DNA of 64,000 nt. Source: Absidia repens. Its lineage: Eukaryota; Mucoromycota; Mucoromycetes; Mucorales; Cunninghamellaceae. The stretch is from assembly GCA_002105175.1 (NCBI GenBank), contig MCGE01000014.1, forward strand, positions 974,963 through 1,038,962, in the 5' to 3' direction. A program made the translations under genes and the position numbers. The notes under the pieces are model-generated. The model was not told the DNA's origin. It saw only the letters and a list, made by a program, of their open reading frames with translations, and did not search any database. Positions 46,114-59,310 of the stretch are shown here, in pieces. The stretch's first letter is position 1, and each line of letters opens with the position of its first letter.

Positions 46114-47485
46114 ATAACACTGGGCTTCATTCAGTCAACCAAGCACATATTTTTAATTATGTTACGGTAAGAAGCTGGCCAATGGCACTACATATTTATA
46201 CTCAGCTCATTTTATTCTTATTGTTTTTGAATGATGGTAGTCGCAATGGGATCAAGTTGCCGGTGACTTGGATAATACTGATGTGCGTATTTCTTACACA
46301 GCAACACTAGGAAACGATAATCGCATCTATATCATCGGTGGATTCGAAACACCGCCAGGTATAAACTCAACAAACGGTGCTGTAGATATGCTAAACGTTC
46401 GATGGTTTGATACCATCACTTCTACCTGGGGTAGAGATAATGCCACTGTGTCTGATCCACAACAAAATATCGTACCTCGTGCCTTTCACTCAGCAACTCT
46501 TCGTAAGTGGACGTGAAAAACAAAACCTCCTAATGATATTTACTTTTTTTCTATCATATTCATATAATATTAGTTCCTGGATCGACAAAAATTTTAATTT
46601 ATGGTGGAAGTGCCTATATTGCTTCACGTAAGTAGGTTTCATCATCAATAAAAAGAAAACACATCTAACGAGAATTCCTTTTATATGCCAATAGAGAATA
46701 CAATACCTGCTGATTATGCATACTTATATGATTATGAAAGCAAGCAGTATAATCTCCTTGACCTCGGCTCTAACGGTGCTGGAAGAAGGTCAGGACACTG
46801 TGGTAAGTGAGCTTGACAGTTGTTACCCAATTAGGGTGCTCGAAATAAAACTGCTAACATTTTTTTTTTTTTTTTTGTTCTGGTAAACTCATCCGGTCTA
46901 GCTGTTTTATATAAGCACTATATCTTTTTTATGTTTGGATTTAATGACAAGCTTCAACTTCAAAATGACGTTAATGTCCTCGACGTTTCGAATGTGACTC
47001 AGCCAGTATGGGTAATGGCAGGCTCCTCAAACAATGGAACGATGCCGCCTTCGGGGAGCGGCCTTTCAGCTGGAGCCACAGCGGGGATAGCAGTGGCCGC
47101 TGTCATTGTAGGGGTAATTATTATTATTATTATTGTTATTATTATTATTTTGACGGACTGACAATTCATGTCACCTATTTTTTTTTTTTTTTTTTTCGTG
47201 GGCATTTAGTTGGGGATAGCATTTGCCGGAGTCTTTATTTGGTGCCGTCGACGTAAACATGATAGAGAAAGGGACTTGAATCAATTGGATCCAAGAGCCA
47301 CACTGAATGATTTCCATGCACCTATCTACTCGCAAAATCCTGTCGGAACAATTTCTAGTGACCTAGGTTCCCCATCCGCGCAAGATGACAGGACACATTC
47401 GTCTACACCGTATTATCTGAAAGAAATAATCAAGCCTTCGTCAGACGAGCCTGATCCTTGCAGCAAACCGTTTGCTCACGAATAA
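45244..47485 (+). CDS. Kelch-repeat type I membrane protein
   Basis: Ten exons (45244-45325, 45393-45747, 45818-45869, 45980-45990, 46112-46166, 46241-46502, 46574-46627, 46695-46802, 46902-47113, 47210-47485) sum to 1467 nt, 488 residues, in one frame. An N-terminal signal peptide (IIYTCILLTLYILSSSAATV) is followed by a kelch/galactose-oxidase-like propeller. Its blades are marked by HCYGGLTG, KFVVYGGFG, LWTWGGNT, IYIIGGFE, ILIYGGSA and IFFMFGFN. After a Gly/Ser linker comes one transmembrane helix (GIAVAAVIVGLGIAFAGVF), a stop-transfer WCRRRKHDR and a cytosolic tail of about 80 residues. The catalytic residues of galactose oxidase are not evident, so this is likely a binding or adhesion protein of the cell surface. 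Exon 4 is 11 nt, and the next intron holds a T tract of over 60 bases. Confidence 0.88.
45980..45990 (+). other. 11-nt internal micro-exon of the kelch gene
   Basis: GGCGGCAATAC lies between a clean 3' splice site (TTGGCAG) and a 5' splice site (GTAAAT). Joining ..TGG ACC TGG | GGC GGC AAT AC | A AAT AAC.. keeps the frame and supplies the TWGGN blade motif that a kelch repeat requires at this place. Skipping it would shift the frame. Confidence 0.8.
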
Positions 47486-47644
47486 TTATTATCCTTACGT
47501 TTTAGTCCCTCCACCTATTTGCATATATTTATTATTGTATTCATCATGTTTTGAAATAAAGGGCCCGATATCCCGCTGGAAAATTACTTGCATCTTTGCA
47601 GGCAGTTAGCGCCTCGCCCAACTAAAAAACAAGAGAAACGTATT

Positions 47645-48610
47645 TTAAATGCCGCCCACGTGAAGTATTTATTTTTACTCTCCCACCTATTTTATTTTTT
47701 CGGCTCTTTCTTTCTTTTTCATTTTTAATTTTTCTTTATCATTGAACTTCCATGGGGTTATCTTGGTCCTAGAATTGTATCACGACTAGTTTAGAACGGT
47801 TTACGGCTCAGGGATTACAAGATGCATGGAGAAACCCTTCATTTTGGATTCAGGATTTGGGACCACCATTAGCTGGGCTTTATTTTCTTTCATTAGCTTA
47901 TCATATTGTTAGTTTGTCCATAGTTTGTTTCTACATCTGAATAAAATATGTCTCTTTTTGCATACTTCAATAAAAAATTTTGTTAGTCCCTCTCATGTCT
48001 TGTGCAATAGATCCCTTTGTTACTGCCATCATCCTTTTTGATATGTTGCTCGCCGATGTATTTTAGGAACAGATCCTTTCATCCTTTCTCGTAATTTGTA
48101 CACTATAACTGTCATCTTATAATTTTCCCTTTAGATTAGCGTAGAGCATTCTTCAAGCTCACACTAAACCCCCTGTGCTTTCACCAATAGATTAGACCCC
48201 TGGTTACAATGAACTCCATTCCTTTAGTTTTAGTAATTCCAATATGCTTCAATAAAATATGCCTTTCTATCAAACATCTTCTACCTGATCGGATAGTAAA
48301 TAAATTGACTATTGTATTCTTGTAAATGCTCTACTAGCCATGTGATTTCCAATTCACCCTCAATGACAATTGTTCCTCTTAAAGCTCTATAGACTGGTCA
48401 ACATGTTTAGACGACTATGATAAGTGTTAAAAGCTGGCCTTAATCATGCGCTGCCTATGATGTATATAAATATAGGTTGTGATGTGCATGTAGCCTCCAC
48501 TATTAAACATTGTGCATTGCTTTCTAGCTTATCTGTGGTTACTCGCATCCCCTCAAAGTATTAGTGACTGGTCGACAGTTTTAGAGTAACACATCTCCTT
48601 TGTAGAATAG
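47645..48610 (+). repeat. Interspersed repeat family, copy F3 (long form)
   Basis: Forward copy. Box 'gccgcccacgtgaa' at 47651-47664, T-rich tract, 'cattgaacttccatggggtt', core 'cacgactagtttagaacgg', 'gattacaagatgcatggaga', 'aataaaatatgtctctttt', 'tgtgcaatagatcccttt', 'ccctttagattagcgtag'. The distal part reaches 'gactggtcgacagttttaga' (48577-48596), the counterpart of 'actgtcaaccagcc' in R5. Confidence 0.7.
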
Positions 48611-49419
48611 CTGAATTCACTGTAGAACCGATTATCATCCTAATTGACTTCCAGCAATGTTTTATTTTCCAATAAAAAAATCTTCAATCTATACGCCTTC
48701 AATGAATTCCTACAATAACTTATAGCATATCATATAGCGTATTTAGGTGAATTAAAATCATTCATCTCTAAATGCACTTTGGTTTATCTGCCTATCAAAC
48801 CGTATTACTTTTGAGGTAAAAAAAAGTTACCCCACCCTGGCCTATGAACTTTCAATTTCTTTTAAATAAATATTCATGGACAGAGTATCAAAATTGCCAT
48901 CAAATAGTGTAAGATAGTAAGTGAATGACTATTCATAAAAAAAAAAAAAAAAGATGAATGGTAGTTTATTGAAAAATAATAAAAAAAGCAAGATGCCTCA
49001 CTATTACAACACTAAGCTGTATCATGAGCTCTATATATCATTAATGCTATGTTAAAGTAGTTATTCCATGATCCAAGGTCGTTCAATTTATTCCCTGTTA
49101 GTCTCTTTAATTGGAGCAGATTACGTCGTCTAAAAAAGGAAAGATAGCCAAAGATAATAAGAGAAGAAGGACGCCACAAGATTATTGACGTATGATGCAA
49201 AAATAAAAACGAAATAGTATAAAACTGCTGGTAGGACTAATGACGATGATGAAGCAGGAAAATGTCAAGGTGACATGGAATCATTCACTTTTCGTTTTTT
49301 TGCTGTAGTTGTTGCTGCTTACATACGTTGCGAAAGTCAACGCATGGACTGTAAAAGGGAACTAACGATTAAGATATACCAAACATACCAAAGAAAAAAA
49401 TACTGGCAGAAAAAGTTAT
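48611..49419. other. Spacer between repeats F3 and R6
   Basis: AT-rich, A-run at 48940-48955. No gene supported. Confidence 0.35.
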
Positions 49420-49640
49420 ATTGTATTCAATAAAGTAAAGGATAGGTCTACTGCACTATTCAACAAGATAATCAAATACGCGGTCTCCAACATTGAATCC
49501 AAAATGGATGGGTCTCCCAATAGATGTTGTAATCCCTTATCTTAAAATACCTCCATTCTATTAATGACTCTAATATAAGATCACTACAGTTTCATAAAAG
49601 CTGTAATGATAAAAAAAAAAAAAGGGGGGGGGAGGACGCC
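49420..49640 (-). repeat. Interspersed repeat family, copy R6 (short, diverged)
   Basis: Weaker copy: 'ttgaatccaaaatggatggg', 'gttgtaatcccttatctt', 'ctattaatgactctaata', 'agatcactacagtttcata', then an A-run and 'ggggggggagg'. Alignment to the core is clear, but with more changes than in the others. It lies 3' of the eIF3b gene. Confidence 0.55.
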
Positions 49641-49843
49641 CACACTATTCTTAACATACAACGCAAAAAACAAAATGCAGCGCATCATTCATAAAGCCAC
49701 AAGACAGAGCATCATAAAGTATGGACAAAAAGATGGTAGTGTAATTTATTGATTTCCAAAAAGCAAAAAAAAAAAAAAAAAAGATATATAAAAAGATGTA
49801 ACTAAACTAATAATAAAAATGTTGCTAAACCAGTACACCGATT

Positions 49844-52243
49844 CTATTCGACAATTTCTTCAATTTCATCAATGACTTCTTCAACCCATTCTTCAATGAT
49901 TTCAGACTTGCCATCATCAGCCGATCGGACCAATTCCTTACCGAGATCCTTACGTTCCTGTGCGACTTGCTTTTCAGTGGCCTTTCTCCAGCTGTACCAT
50001 TCTTCGATGGCCTTTCGGCGGGCAGCAATCAACTTCGCAGCATTGGCATCACCAGCGGCAAGATCCATTTCTTCAAATTGCTTGGCATATTGACGAAGGT
50101 TCTTCTTGATCTTCTTCTTTTGATCGGCCGACAACAACGAGGCAGGACGAGGGCGCCATAATAATTGCTTGAATTTGTCGATGTTTTGTTTGAAGAGGGG
50201 TTGACCTTTGAAATCCCATAATGAGAAACCATGATCACCAGCTTGACGCCACATGCTTGAACCGCTGACGACGTACCGACCGGTAGGATCCCATTCGATA
50301 TCAGATACACCGTAATGTTCTTGTGTTGTCAATAATTGCACCACGGTGGAAGAAGCGTTGCTAGACTTGGCGTTGCTGTCGTCGTTATTGCTGCTGTTGA
50401 GAGGTTCAAAATCCAAATCCCAAAATTCCATATCAAAGACAGTGGCGTTGCGTAAAGTGGCGGTAACGATGTGGCGACCCTTGGGGGACCAGAACAAGTA
50501 ATTGGCGGTTTTCTTGTCAAACACCTTAAGAGGACGGAATCCAGTTTGTTGAGATTTGGAGGTACGATCCAAGTAGTAGAAGGTCAATGTAGTCTTGAGT
50601 GTAGATTGAGGTGCTTGACCACCTTGAGCACCAGGGCCGGAGGCAGCAGGGTTACCACCAAAGTTGGGGTCGTTGGTTGTGATCGTGGCAAATCGTTCAC
50701 CGAGAGGTTCCCAAGCGAAGGCCATCACAGGATCCTTAAGTTCCAAAGTTTCTACAGGAATACCTTTTTCAGACACACGGAAGATTTCAATGTTGGCGAA
50801 TTGTGATTTCTTGGTCTTGGTATGACGGTCCACCTTAACAGCCAAATAACGTCCCTTGGATTGCCAGTAGAGTTTGCAGTCATTGACATTGAACAAGTTT
50901 TTGGTTCGGATGATTTCTTTGTTGGGAACATTCATCAAGGTCACACGAGCAGGTTGATTGCCAACTTCAGGGGTCCAATAAGCCAGCATTTCTTCTTCCT
51001 TTTGTTGACCACCCTTGTTGTCTTGAACCGTACGAGTAGGAGACCATTCAAAGTCAACGATACCAGGAATCTTGATACTCTTCTTTTCTAAAAGACCCAT
51101 GGAAGGAGTTTCGTAGATAGACAACTGTTGACCAGGCACCACACGAGCAAAGTATTTTTCAGAGCTAGACCACTTGAACATGGGCCAATGCACAGTCTTG
51201 TTAGCAGCTTGGTTGTCTTGAGGAGGGACAGGGAAGGAACGCAAGAGAGCACCAGTATGGACATCCCAGATAATAACTTGATTACCTTCATCGTATTCAC
51301 TAAAGGGGTTGGAGGGTCCTTCAGGAATCTTGGACAATTGGATGGGTTCATTCGACCAAGTCACCAAATAGCGTTCACAAGGGGAGAAGTCGATTAATTT
51401 CACACCAGGATGCACAAATCGGACAATCTTGCTCCATGAAGGTCCACCCCACAACACAATACCTTGAATATGGAAAGTGGCCAAAAAACTACCCAAAGGA
51501 GACCATTGCACGTATGTTTCAGTCCAGTTCTATAACAGCAATCAAGTTAATTCTCTGTTTCCAAGCTCAGCTAATCAGTTCCTATCCTTGCTTACCTGGC
51601 GAGTATGAACGTGTTCAGGTTCTTCAGATTTGCGATTCCAGAAGATACTAACATCATCACCACGATACATAACAAATTGATCACGGGCTTGTTCATCCGC
51701 CAACCAGCTCTTGATATGTTCCTTGGGAGAGTATTCTTCGATAGTGGGTTCCACATAGTTATCGTTCATCTTGGTGTATTTTTCCACATCGGTAAACTTG
51801 TTGACTGACAATTGATGCGCCTTACTCATCTTGTGACCATCCAAGTTCTTCACAGCAGCGTGAGCAGATTCAGAGGTTTCAAAGTCGATAAAAAGGTAAC
51901 TAATAAATAAATAAAATGAGCACGAGCACAGGACACACTGCCGTTTTGTCACCTAACAATAATAACTCTTTATTTACCCTTTGCTTTCAATCTTTCCAGC
52001 TTCATTAGGAGACATAGGCATCCAGATACCACCATCCTTGATTTCGCCAGCACCTTTGGTAAACAATTTTTTCAAGACAGTCATCAACTTTTCTTCCTTG
52101 GCTTCGTCAACAATGGGAGCGCCATCCACAACAACAATGGTGTTGAAATCATCGTCTTGCGTCACAGTGTGTTTTTCGTAGATATCGCTGAAGTCAATAT
52201 CTTCTTCGCGTTCAGGAAGATTCTTATAGTCGAGACCTGGCAT
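49844..52243 (-). CDS. PRT1: Translation initiation factor eIF3 subunit b
   Basis: Core subunit of eIF3, which binds the 40S subunit and organises mRNA recruitment. Three exons (52243-51978, 51899-51596, 51529-49844) sum to 2256 nt, 751 residues (yeast Prt1 763). An acidic N-terminus leads into an RRM (FNTIVVVDGAP to YLFIDFETSESAHAAVKNLDG, about residues 33-120), which contacts eIF3a and eIF3j. A nine-bladed WD40-like propeller follows, with WSPLGSFLATFHIQGIVLWGG, FSPCERYLVTWS, FAWEPLGERFATI, LFWSPKGRHIVTA and IEWDPTGRYVVSGSS. The C-terminal helix binds other eIF3 subunits (YSWRKATEKQVAQERKDLG), and the protein ends acidic (EEWVEEVIDEIEEIVE). All expected parts are intact. Confidence 0.96.
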
Positions 52244-52972
52244 TGTTCGATATAAAAATAAAATAAAAAGTGGGAAGATCAAAAAAAAAAGAAGAATTGA
52301 ACAATAACAGAAAAAAAAAAAGTTTAAACGCCAGAGCACCGAAAAAGTGGCTTGGTGATATAAACTCCGTCCATGTCCTGTCAACCGGTTTTACATGAAT
52401 CATGCCAACATATAATCTTTATTTTTTGTTATGTAGCAGCAAAACAAGTATTTGACATTCAGTATTATAGAGGAACTATGTTCAAATATTTGCAGCTCCA
52501 GGATTCCTCATCCTGTCTTTCACTCAATTTAAAAATGACATCGTCTGATAATTACCTTAAACTACAAAATAAGTTTTAGGTTATAACAGATACTGTATAC
52601 AATTGATAATGTATGTACGGCATTATATAATAAAATGATGGGTAGATGGATTTATTTCTACAGTGCACTTTAAAAATCCGAGCAATTAAAAAAAAGTACC
52701 TGAATTATACACAACCTAACATTTTCAATAGATTTCGATTATGGCGAGAAGAAAAAGCAAAATTCCAGTTTCCTCTTCTTCAGGTATCCATTCCTATACA
52801 AAGTCGGAGGTTTACGTTTTGTTTTTAACGATAGAATATTGTACATATTTACCCAAGAGCATTCATGACGGAGAATATATTTGCATTGTAACATAAATAG
52901 AGAAGACGCCATCCACATATTAACATCTTACGTACCTTTTTTTAATATTTATTTTGCTATAATTTCTACATT
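52244..52972. other. Divergent spacer between the eIF3b gene and the small secreted protein gene
   Basis: Both genes read outward from here, so it must hold both promoters. A-runs at 52280-52320 near eIF3b. No other gene. A short T-run precedes the secreted-protein start. Confidence 0.45.
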
Positions 52973-53314
52973 ATGCAACTTTTAAAAACTTTCTTTATTG
53001 TTGGGACTTTGGTGGGCGTCGTCTTTTCACAGGCCGGATCCTACCATAAACAAGGGTACAAGCATAAGAGTGGCGTAATCAAGCGTACAATCTTGATCGA
53101 TGGATGCACTGGTAAACCCGTCCGTGAAAAGCCCGTCCGTGAAAAGCCCGTCCCTGAAATAACCGTTCCCAGAAACCCCGAACCACTTAATAATGGTAGA
53201 AGTGGTGGTCTCGTGAATGACGTCCCTCGTCTAGCTGATTATGGTCTTGAAGAATATGCAGATGAAATTAAAGAAATTGGTAAACAATTGGGTATTGAAG
53301 ACCTTGGACTCTAG
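52973..53314 (+). CDS. Small secreted protein with KPVREKPVRE repeat, unknown function
   Basis: Uninterrupted frame of 113 residues. A strong signal peptide (MQLLKTFFIVGTLVGVVFSQA) is expected to be cut after SQA. The mature part is about 92 residues with a single Cys (ILIDGCTGK). It contains a short perfect repeat KPVREKPVREKPVPE (residues about 49-63) and ends in a helical acidic segment EEYADEIKEIGKQLGIEDL. No transmembrane segment or GPI signal. It resembles no family I know. Codon use looks ordinary, and the AT-rich flanks with a nearby poly(A)-like AATAAA at 53364 fit a real short gene. It could be a small cell-wall or secreted effector-like protein; that is guesswork. Confidence 0.65.
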   Translation: MQLLKTFFIVGTLVGVVFSQAGSYHKQGYKHKSGVIKRTILIDGCTGKPVREKPVREKPVPEITVPRNPEPLNNGRSGGLVNDVPRLADYGLEEYADEIKEIGKQLGIEDLGL

Positions 53315-53924
53315 AGAAATGATATTTTCCAGTATTGTACTGCTATACATATAAATATAAGAATAAAACATTTCTATATCCCATTTATTTTTGCTTCTCT
53401 AATTTATTTTAAAGCAAGTTGTACCTCTGAGACATTATGAATAAACTTTATCTTCTTTTTTGTTGTTGTTTCCAGGAACAGATTGATATGAGAGATAGAA
53501 TAGGATATGATTTAATTTTTGGAAGCCACGGTACTGTGAACAAGTGTTCAGTGGCTAAAGCTTAAAATAACAACATTATATGTCATTGGACGGTTTTGAG
53601 CTAATAATAAAAAATAGGCGTGTATAATACAGAAACATCAATCTTTTACGTCTTCTAATCGCACATACATGCGTGAGACATATGAGGCAGGAAACAGAAA
53701 ATACATCGGCACTTAGAATGGAAATTGACTCACAATGTACCCTTAATTCTATGGGATATTGTAACGGTACGATCCGGATAAAAAAACAATCAATCACATT
53801 TCAATTTATAGATAATATAGGTGGGGATATTCGACTGGAATTAGCTCCACGATCAATTTTTCTCATGCGGAAGTGGATAATCCGATTATTCGTACTCCGA
53901 TATACATGACTTTTCTATTTTTTT
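53315..53924. other. Spacer 3' of the secreted protein gene
   Basis: AT-rich, 3' untranslated sequence then unassigned DNA. No gene supported. Confidence 0.35.
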
Positions 53925-54220
53925 TTTCTGTTCCCTTTTTCCGTTTTCCTTTTCTTCAATGATGTTGACGGTGATCTTGGATTAGTATTAGAACTTGAAT
54001 CAGGGGCATTTTTCAAAATTGCATTACAAATATACATGAGGATCCCTTTCATTTTGAATTCAAGATTCGGAACACCCTTCCCATGAAATTAGTTTTCCTC
54101 TTGCAATAGTATTATCAAACCATCACTAGCTTACTTTAGTATCGGTTGTCATAGCTTATACCAAACTTGAATAAAATATGTCTCGTCTATTTTTTAACCT
54201 TTAATCGCTCTTGTATGTTT
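53925..54220 (+). repeat. Interspersed repeat family, copy F4 (variant core)
   Basis: Forward copy with a T/C-rich tract, then 'attagaacttgaatcagggg', 'catttttcaaaattgcat', 'ccctttcattttgaattcaa' and 'ttgaataaaatatgtctcg'. The variant core is shared with R4, so F4 and R4 form a second subfamily. Confidence 0.65.
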
Positions 54221-54886
54221 AAGTTGTCTTCTACTGTTGATCCGTTTCTTACTTTCGCATGCCTTCTACATTAGCGCTGACCTTCCCAGTTTACGTGTAC
54301 GCCTACGTTACAAAACACTTTTTTTTTCTTATTAAACCAACACCTTTAAACCCTCTTGTGTAATAACGATTTCTTTATTGATAGCATTGTTTACTCAATC
54401 TTCTTCTGAAAAGATTGCTTAGCACTCACTATATTTTTTATCCACTCTCAGGGAGCTTCAACGTCAAAGTAATTAATGAAGAGCAATACAATAGTAAATA
54501 CAGAAGTACCGATTTATTGTGAATACAATCTGGCATTTTATTTTCCTTTAATTTTTGATCAGATTTCATTCCTTCTGATATCCATCGGGTATTGAGGAAT
54601 TCATTCACTTCGCTCGGTCAAACTTTAAAATGGTCGACCGTGGAAGACTTTTCGCTGGGGAACAGATCAAAATGCATGGTAATTGGCCAATTTAATCAGG
54701 GTGTTCTCACGCTCTTTTTGTATCGGATTCAAGTCCAACCTTATTGTTTGTCGCTCTTTTTCCACTCTACCATTCCGAACATTGATCTCCCACCCAGTCA
54801 GATAAAAGTGATTTTTTTTTTTTTTCATCCAATCTTTTTTTTTCTTCTCTCTTTCCTTTTACATTTTTATTATATTTTATTTTATC
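54221..54886. other. Spacer upstream of the thiolase gene
   Basis: T/C-rich near its right end (54806-54880), as in many fungal promoters. No gene seen. Confidence 0.4.
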
Positions 54887-56417
<1,531 letters not shown>

Positions 56418-56664
56418 TTACCACTATACTACTACTACTGTTATATATAAATAAAACCTGCCAATTTTTTATTCTATTTTTGACATCTAATTTCTCCTTT
56501 TTGCACTGTTCCTATTTGCCCCCTTTTTTTTTTTTGGTCATATTTCATACATTTTATTGTGATGCCATATGAATAACTCTCTATCACTTCTTTTATAGCT
56601 GAATAAAGGTTATTCCCTCCTCTTTGTATATATCAAAAAAAAAGCCGGACAATTGGACATATTT

Positions 56665-57200
56665 CACATCCCGCCCACGTGAATCATTATTTATTCCCAC
56701 CTTTTTTTGCTCCGCCTCCTTTTTCATTTTCTTTTTTCCTTCCTCTTTTTTTTCTTCACCATTCAACTTCTTTGAGGTTATGGTGATATGAGATTAGTAT
56801 CAGGACTAGTTTAGAAAGGTTTTCAGCTCAGGGATTACAAGATGCTTCGGGAAACCTTTTCATTTTGGATCTTGGATCTGGTTCCACCATTGGGTGGCTT
56901 TCTGGGGCCTCCAATAGCTTAGTTTAGTATTATTTTGTCATAGCTTGCATATACATGTCAATAAAATATGTCAAGTAAATTGATAAATATGTCCCATTAG
57001 TTTCTCACATGTCTTGTACAATAGATCCCTTTGTGCCATCTCCCCTTTAGATTAGAGTTGAATGTTGTTAATATTCAATAAAAGATAGCTCTTTACTGTT
57101 TCTAACCCACTGTTATAGCACATTAGATTCCTTTTTACAATTTTACCCTTATCTGGGTGTTGATAATTTATTAGATTTATTCTTCGTCATAATACATCTA
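56665..57200 (+). repeat. Interspersed repeat family, copy F5
   Basis: Forward copy: box 'cccgcccacgtgaa' 56670-56683, T-rich tract, 'attcaacttctttgaggtta', 'atcaggactagtttagaaag', 'cagctcagggattacaagat', 'aataaaatatgtc', 'gtacaatagatcccttt' and 'cccctttagattagagttg'. Among the best-preserved cores in the window. Confidence 0.75.
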
Positions 57201-58539
57201 TTAGACCTCTTCTTCTACTGAAACTCACGTTTTTTAGTTTTGTATTACTAATGTACCCCCAATAATACATGTCAGACCCATTAGATAGTAACAATACAAT
57301 TATTGTGGCTTGTTCGAGAGTGCCCTACTATGTATTTACTTATATCTCCCCAACTATGACTACTTTTACAATTGTTCCAGAGACTGATCGCCCGTCCAAA
57401 AAAAAATTCCATACTGTAGAGAGTTTTTCTCTGCGTTGTAGCTATCTCACTGTTGTCAAAAAAAAAAAAATTTACTCGTGAGCTTTTTTTTTTAATGGCC
57501 ACTCATACAGATACGCCGAACCGTTTTTCAGTTACTTAAGCCATTCTCCTCCCGTCAGTGACTGATAGGCGATTCGGAGTCATTTCATACGAAAGGTGCT
57601 GCTATTCGTGTTCTATCACTCACACGAATTAGCCAAGATTTTTCTGCCGGCATAGCTTTCAGAATGGGCATCTTTTTTTTTTTTTTTTTTTTTTTTTTGT
57701 AAATACGTTGACTAGGCCCATGAGATGCAGAACCGCAGGGAGTGTCTGATTCTATCAAAACCCATATTTCAACGACATTTCTATGACATCAACAGATAGG
57801 CTGATTTTTTTTGAAGTGTGAGCTTGTTTACATACAGTTACCAAAACGGTTTTGAAGGTGGGAGTGTCCTGCACTATACTCTCCAGGATGACAGAGAATT
57901 TAAAAACTTTTATTCTTTTAGCTGCAGAGCTGCACCATAGTGATGATAGCATAGTGACAAAAAGAAAAGGAGAGGAACATAGTAGATAACGAATGTAGTT
58001 TTCTTCAAAAAAAATAATGAAAAAGAATTCATTTTAGGCATTATTTGTCCAAGATTATCTTCCTGGTCTGTCTAAAATTGAATCAAAAGTACAAGTACTT
58101 GTGCAGTACTGTACAGTACAGTACAGTACGGTACAGTACGTACAATGGTCTACGCCATATTTTCCAGCGGATTTCGCTAGGCCAAAAAAAAAAAATAGAA
58201 GGCCTTCCGAGGAATTTCGGTAAAGTATATATTTATAAATGAATGACAAAATAAGTAAATGCAAAACAAAGACTGTGCTGTCGTCTCGAATTAGACTGAC
58301 TCAAATAAATAACTGAAAGGGAAGAGAGTCACAATTCCTGTATTGCGGCCTAGAACCGCAATTCAATTGCTGGGATCCTTAAAGGGAAGTAGTCATAACG
58401 CAGGAGGGGGGATATCATATAGCGATGGCAACTTTCATAGTGTGGCGTAGGTTTATTAGTATAGAAGGTAGATCTGGAATAAAAACAACCGGGTTTGCCA
58501 ACAAATGACCTAAGACAGCCAATCTGGTGCTAATGCTCT
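57201..58539. other. Spacer between repeats F5 and R7
   Basis: Contains T24 at 57673-57698, a short 'gcagagctgcaccatag' (57922-57938) weakly like the GAGCCGCACCATA terminus, and the GTAC-rich array listed separately. No gene. Confidence 0.35.
58104..58142. repeat. GTACA pentanucleotide array, rich in GTAC palindromes
   Basis: 'gtactgtacagtacagtaca' continuing to 'cggtacagtacgtac': about seven pentamers of CAGTA type, overlapping several perfect GTAC and TGTACA palindromes. A related short tract 'ctgtacagtactgtacaa' occurs at about 58926-58943. Confidence 0.8.
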
Positions 58540-59310
58540 CTCATGGGAATAGTGATCATAGTTGATAAGAAATCAGGTGTTTGATAAGACACTCACAAAA
58601 TAGCCATTATAACGAATTTCATTACTGTCTAATGGGTCTGAGTATGACTAGTAAAAGGGATCTCTTCTATGGAAGACCAATGGCCAATACTAAAACTAAT
58701 GTAAAAGATTCATTCTATCAAGGTTTCTAATGGAGTCAGCATGTGAGAAGCGATTAGGGGATCTAAAGAATGGTCAACATTAATTTAAAGATACAATTGA
58801 AAAAATGAGGCATTATACTACCCTCAACAAAGCATAACAGAGATTACATATGTATATTTTATTGAAGCACAACCCCGGTTAACACAATTCAAAACAGGGT
58901 AATGGTAAAAAGGCATCTCTTGCACTGTACAGTACTGTACAAACATGAGGCATTAATGAGACATTTTTATTGAAGCGAGTAAAAAAAGAGTTATTTTATT
59001 CATATATATGTACAAAAAACTACAAACTAACACTAAACTAAACTAATGTGGATTCAAAAAGCCAACTAATGATGGACCCAAATCTTGAATTCAAAATGAA
59101 AGGGTTTCCCCATGCATCTTGTAATCCCTGAGCTGAAACTCTTCTAAACTAGTCCTGCCATTATTCTAAATACAAAATAATTCCATAGAAGTTGAATGGT
59201 GAAGAAAAAAAAATAAAAGTGAAAAAAAAAGAAAAAGAGAAGAAAGAGAGAGAGAGAGGAAAAAATAAAAAAGTGGGAGTAAATAAAAATTCACGTGGGC
59301 GGGGTTTAAG
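58540..59310 (-). repeat. Interspersed repeat family, copy R7 (long form)
   Basis: Reverse copy: 'gacactcacaaaatagcc', 'attactgtctaatgggtc', 'acattaatttaaagataca', 'attttattgaagcac', 'atgaaagggtttccccatgc', 'cttgtaatccctgagctg', 'gttgaatggtgaagaa', an A/G-rich tract with GA repeats at 59239-59257, and the box 'ttcacgtgggcgggg' at 59290-59304. It may extend left to about 58320. Confidence 0.75.
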
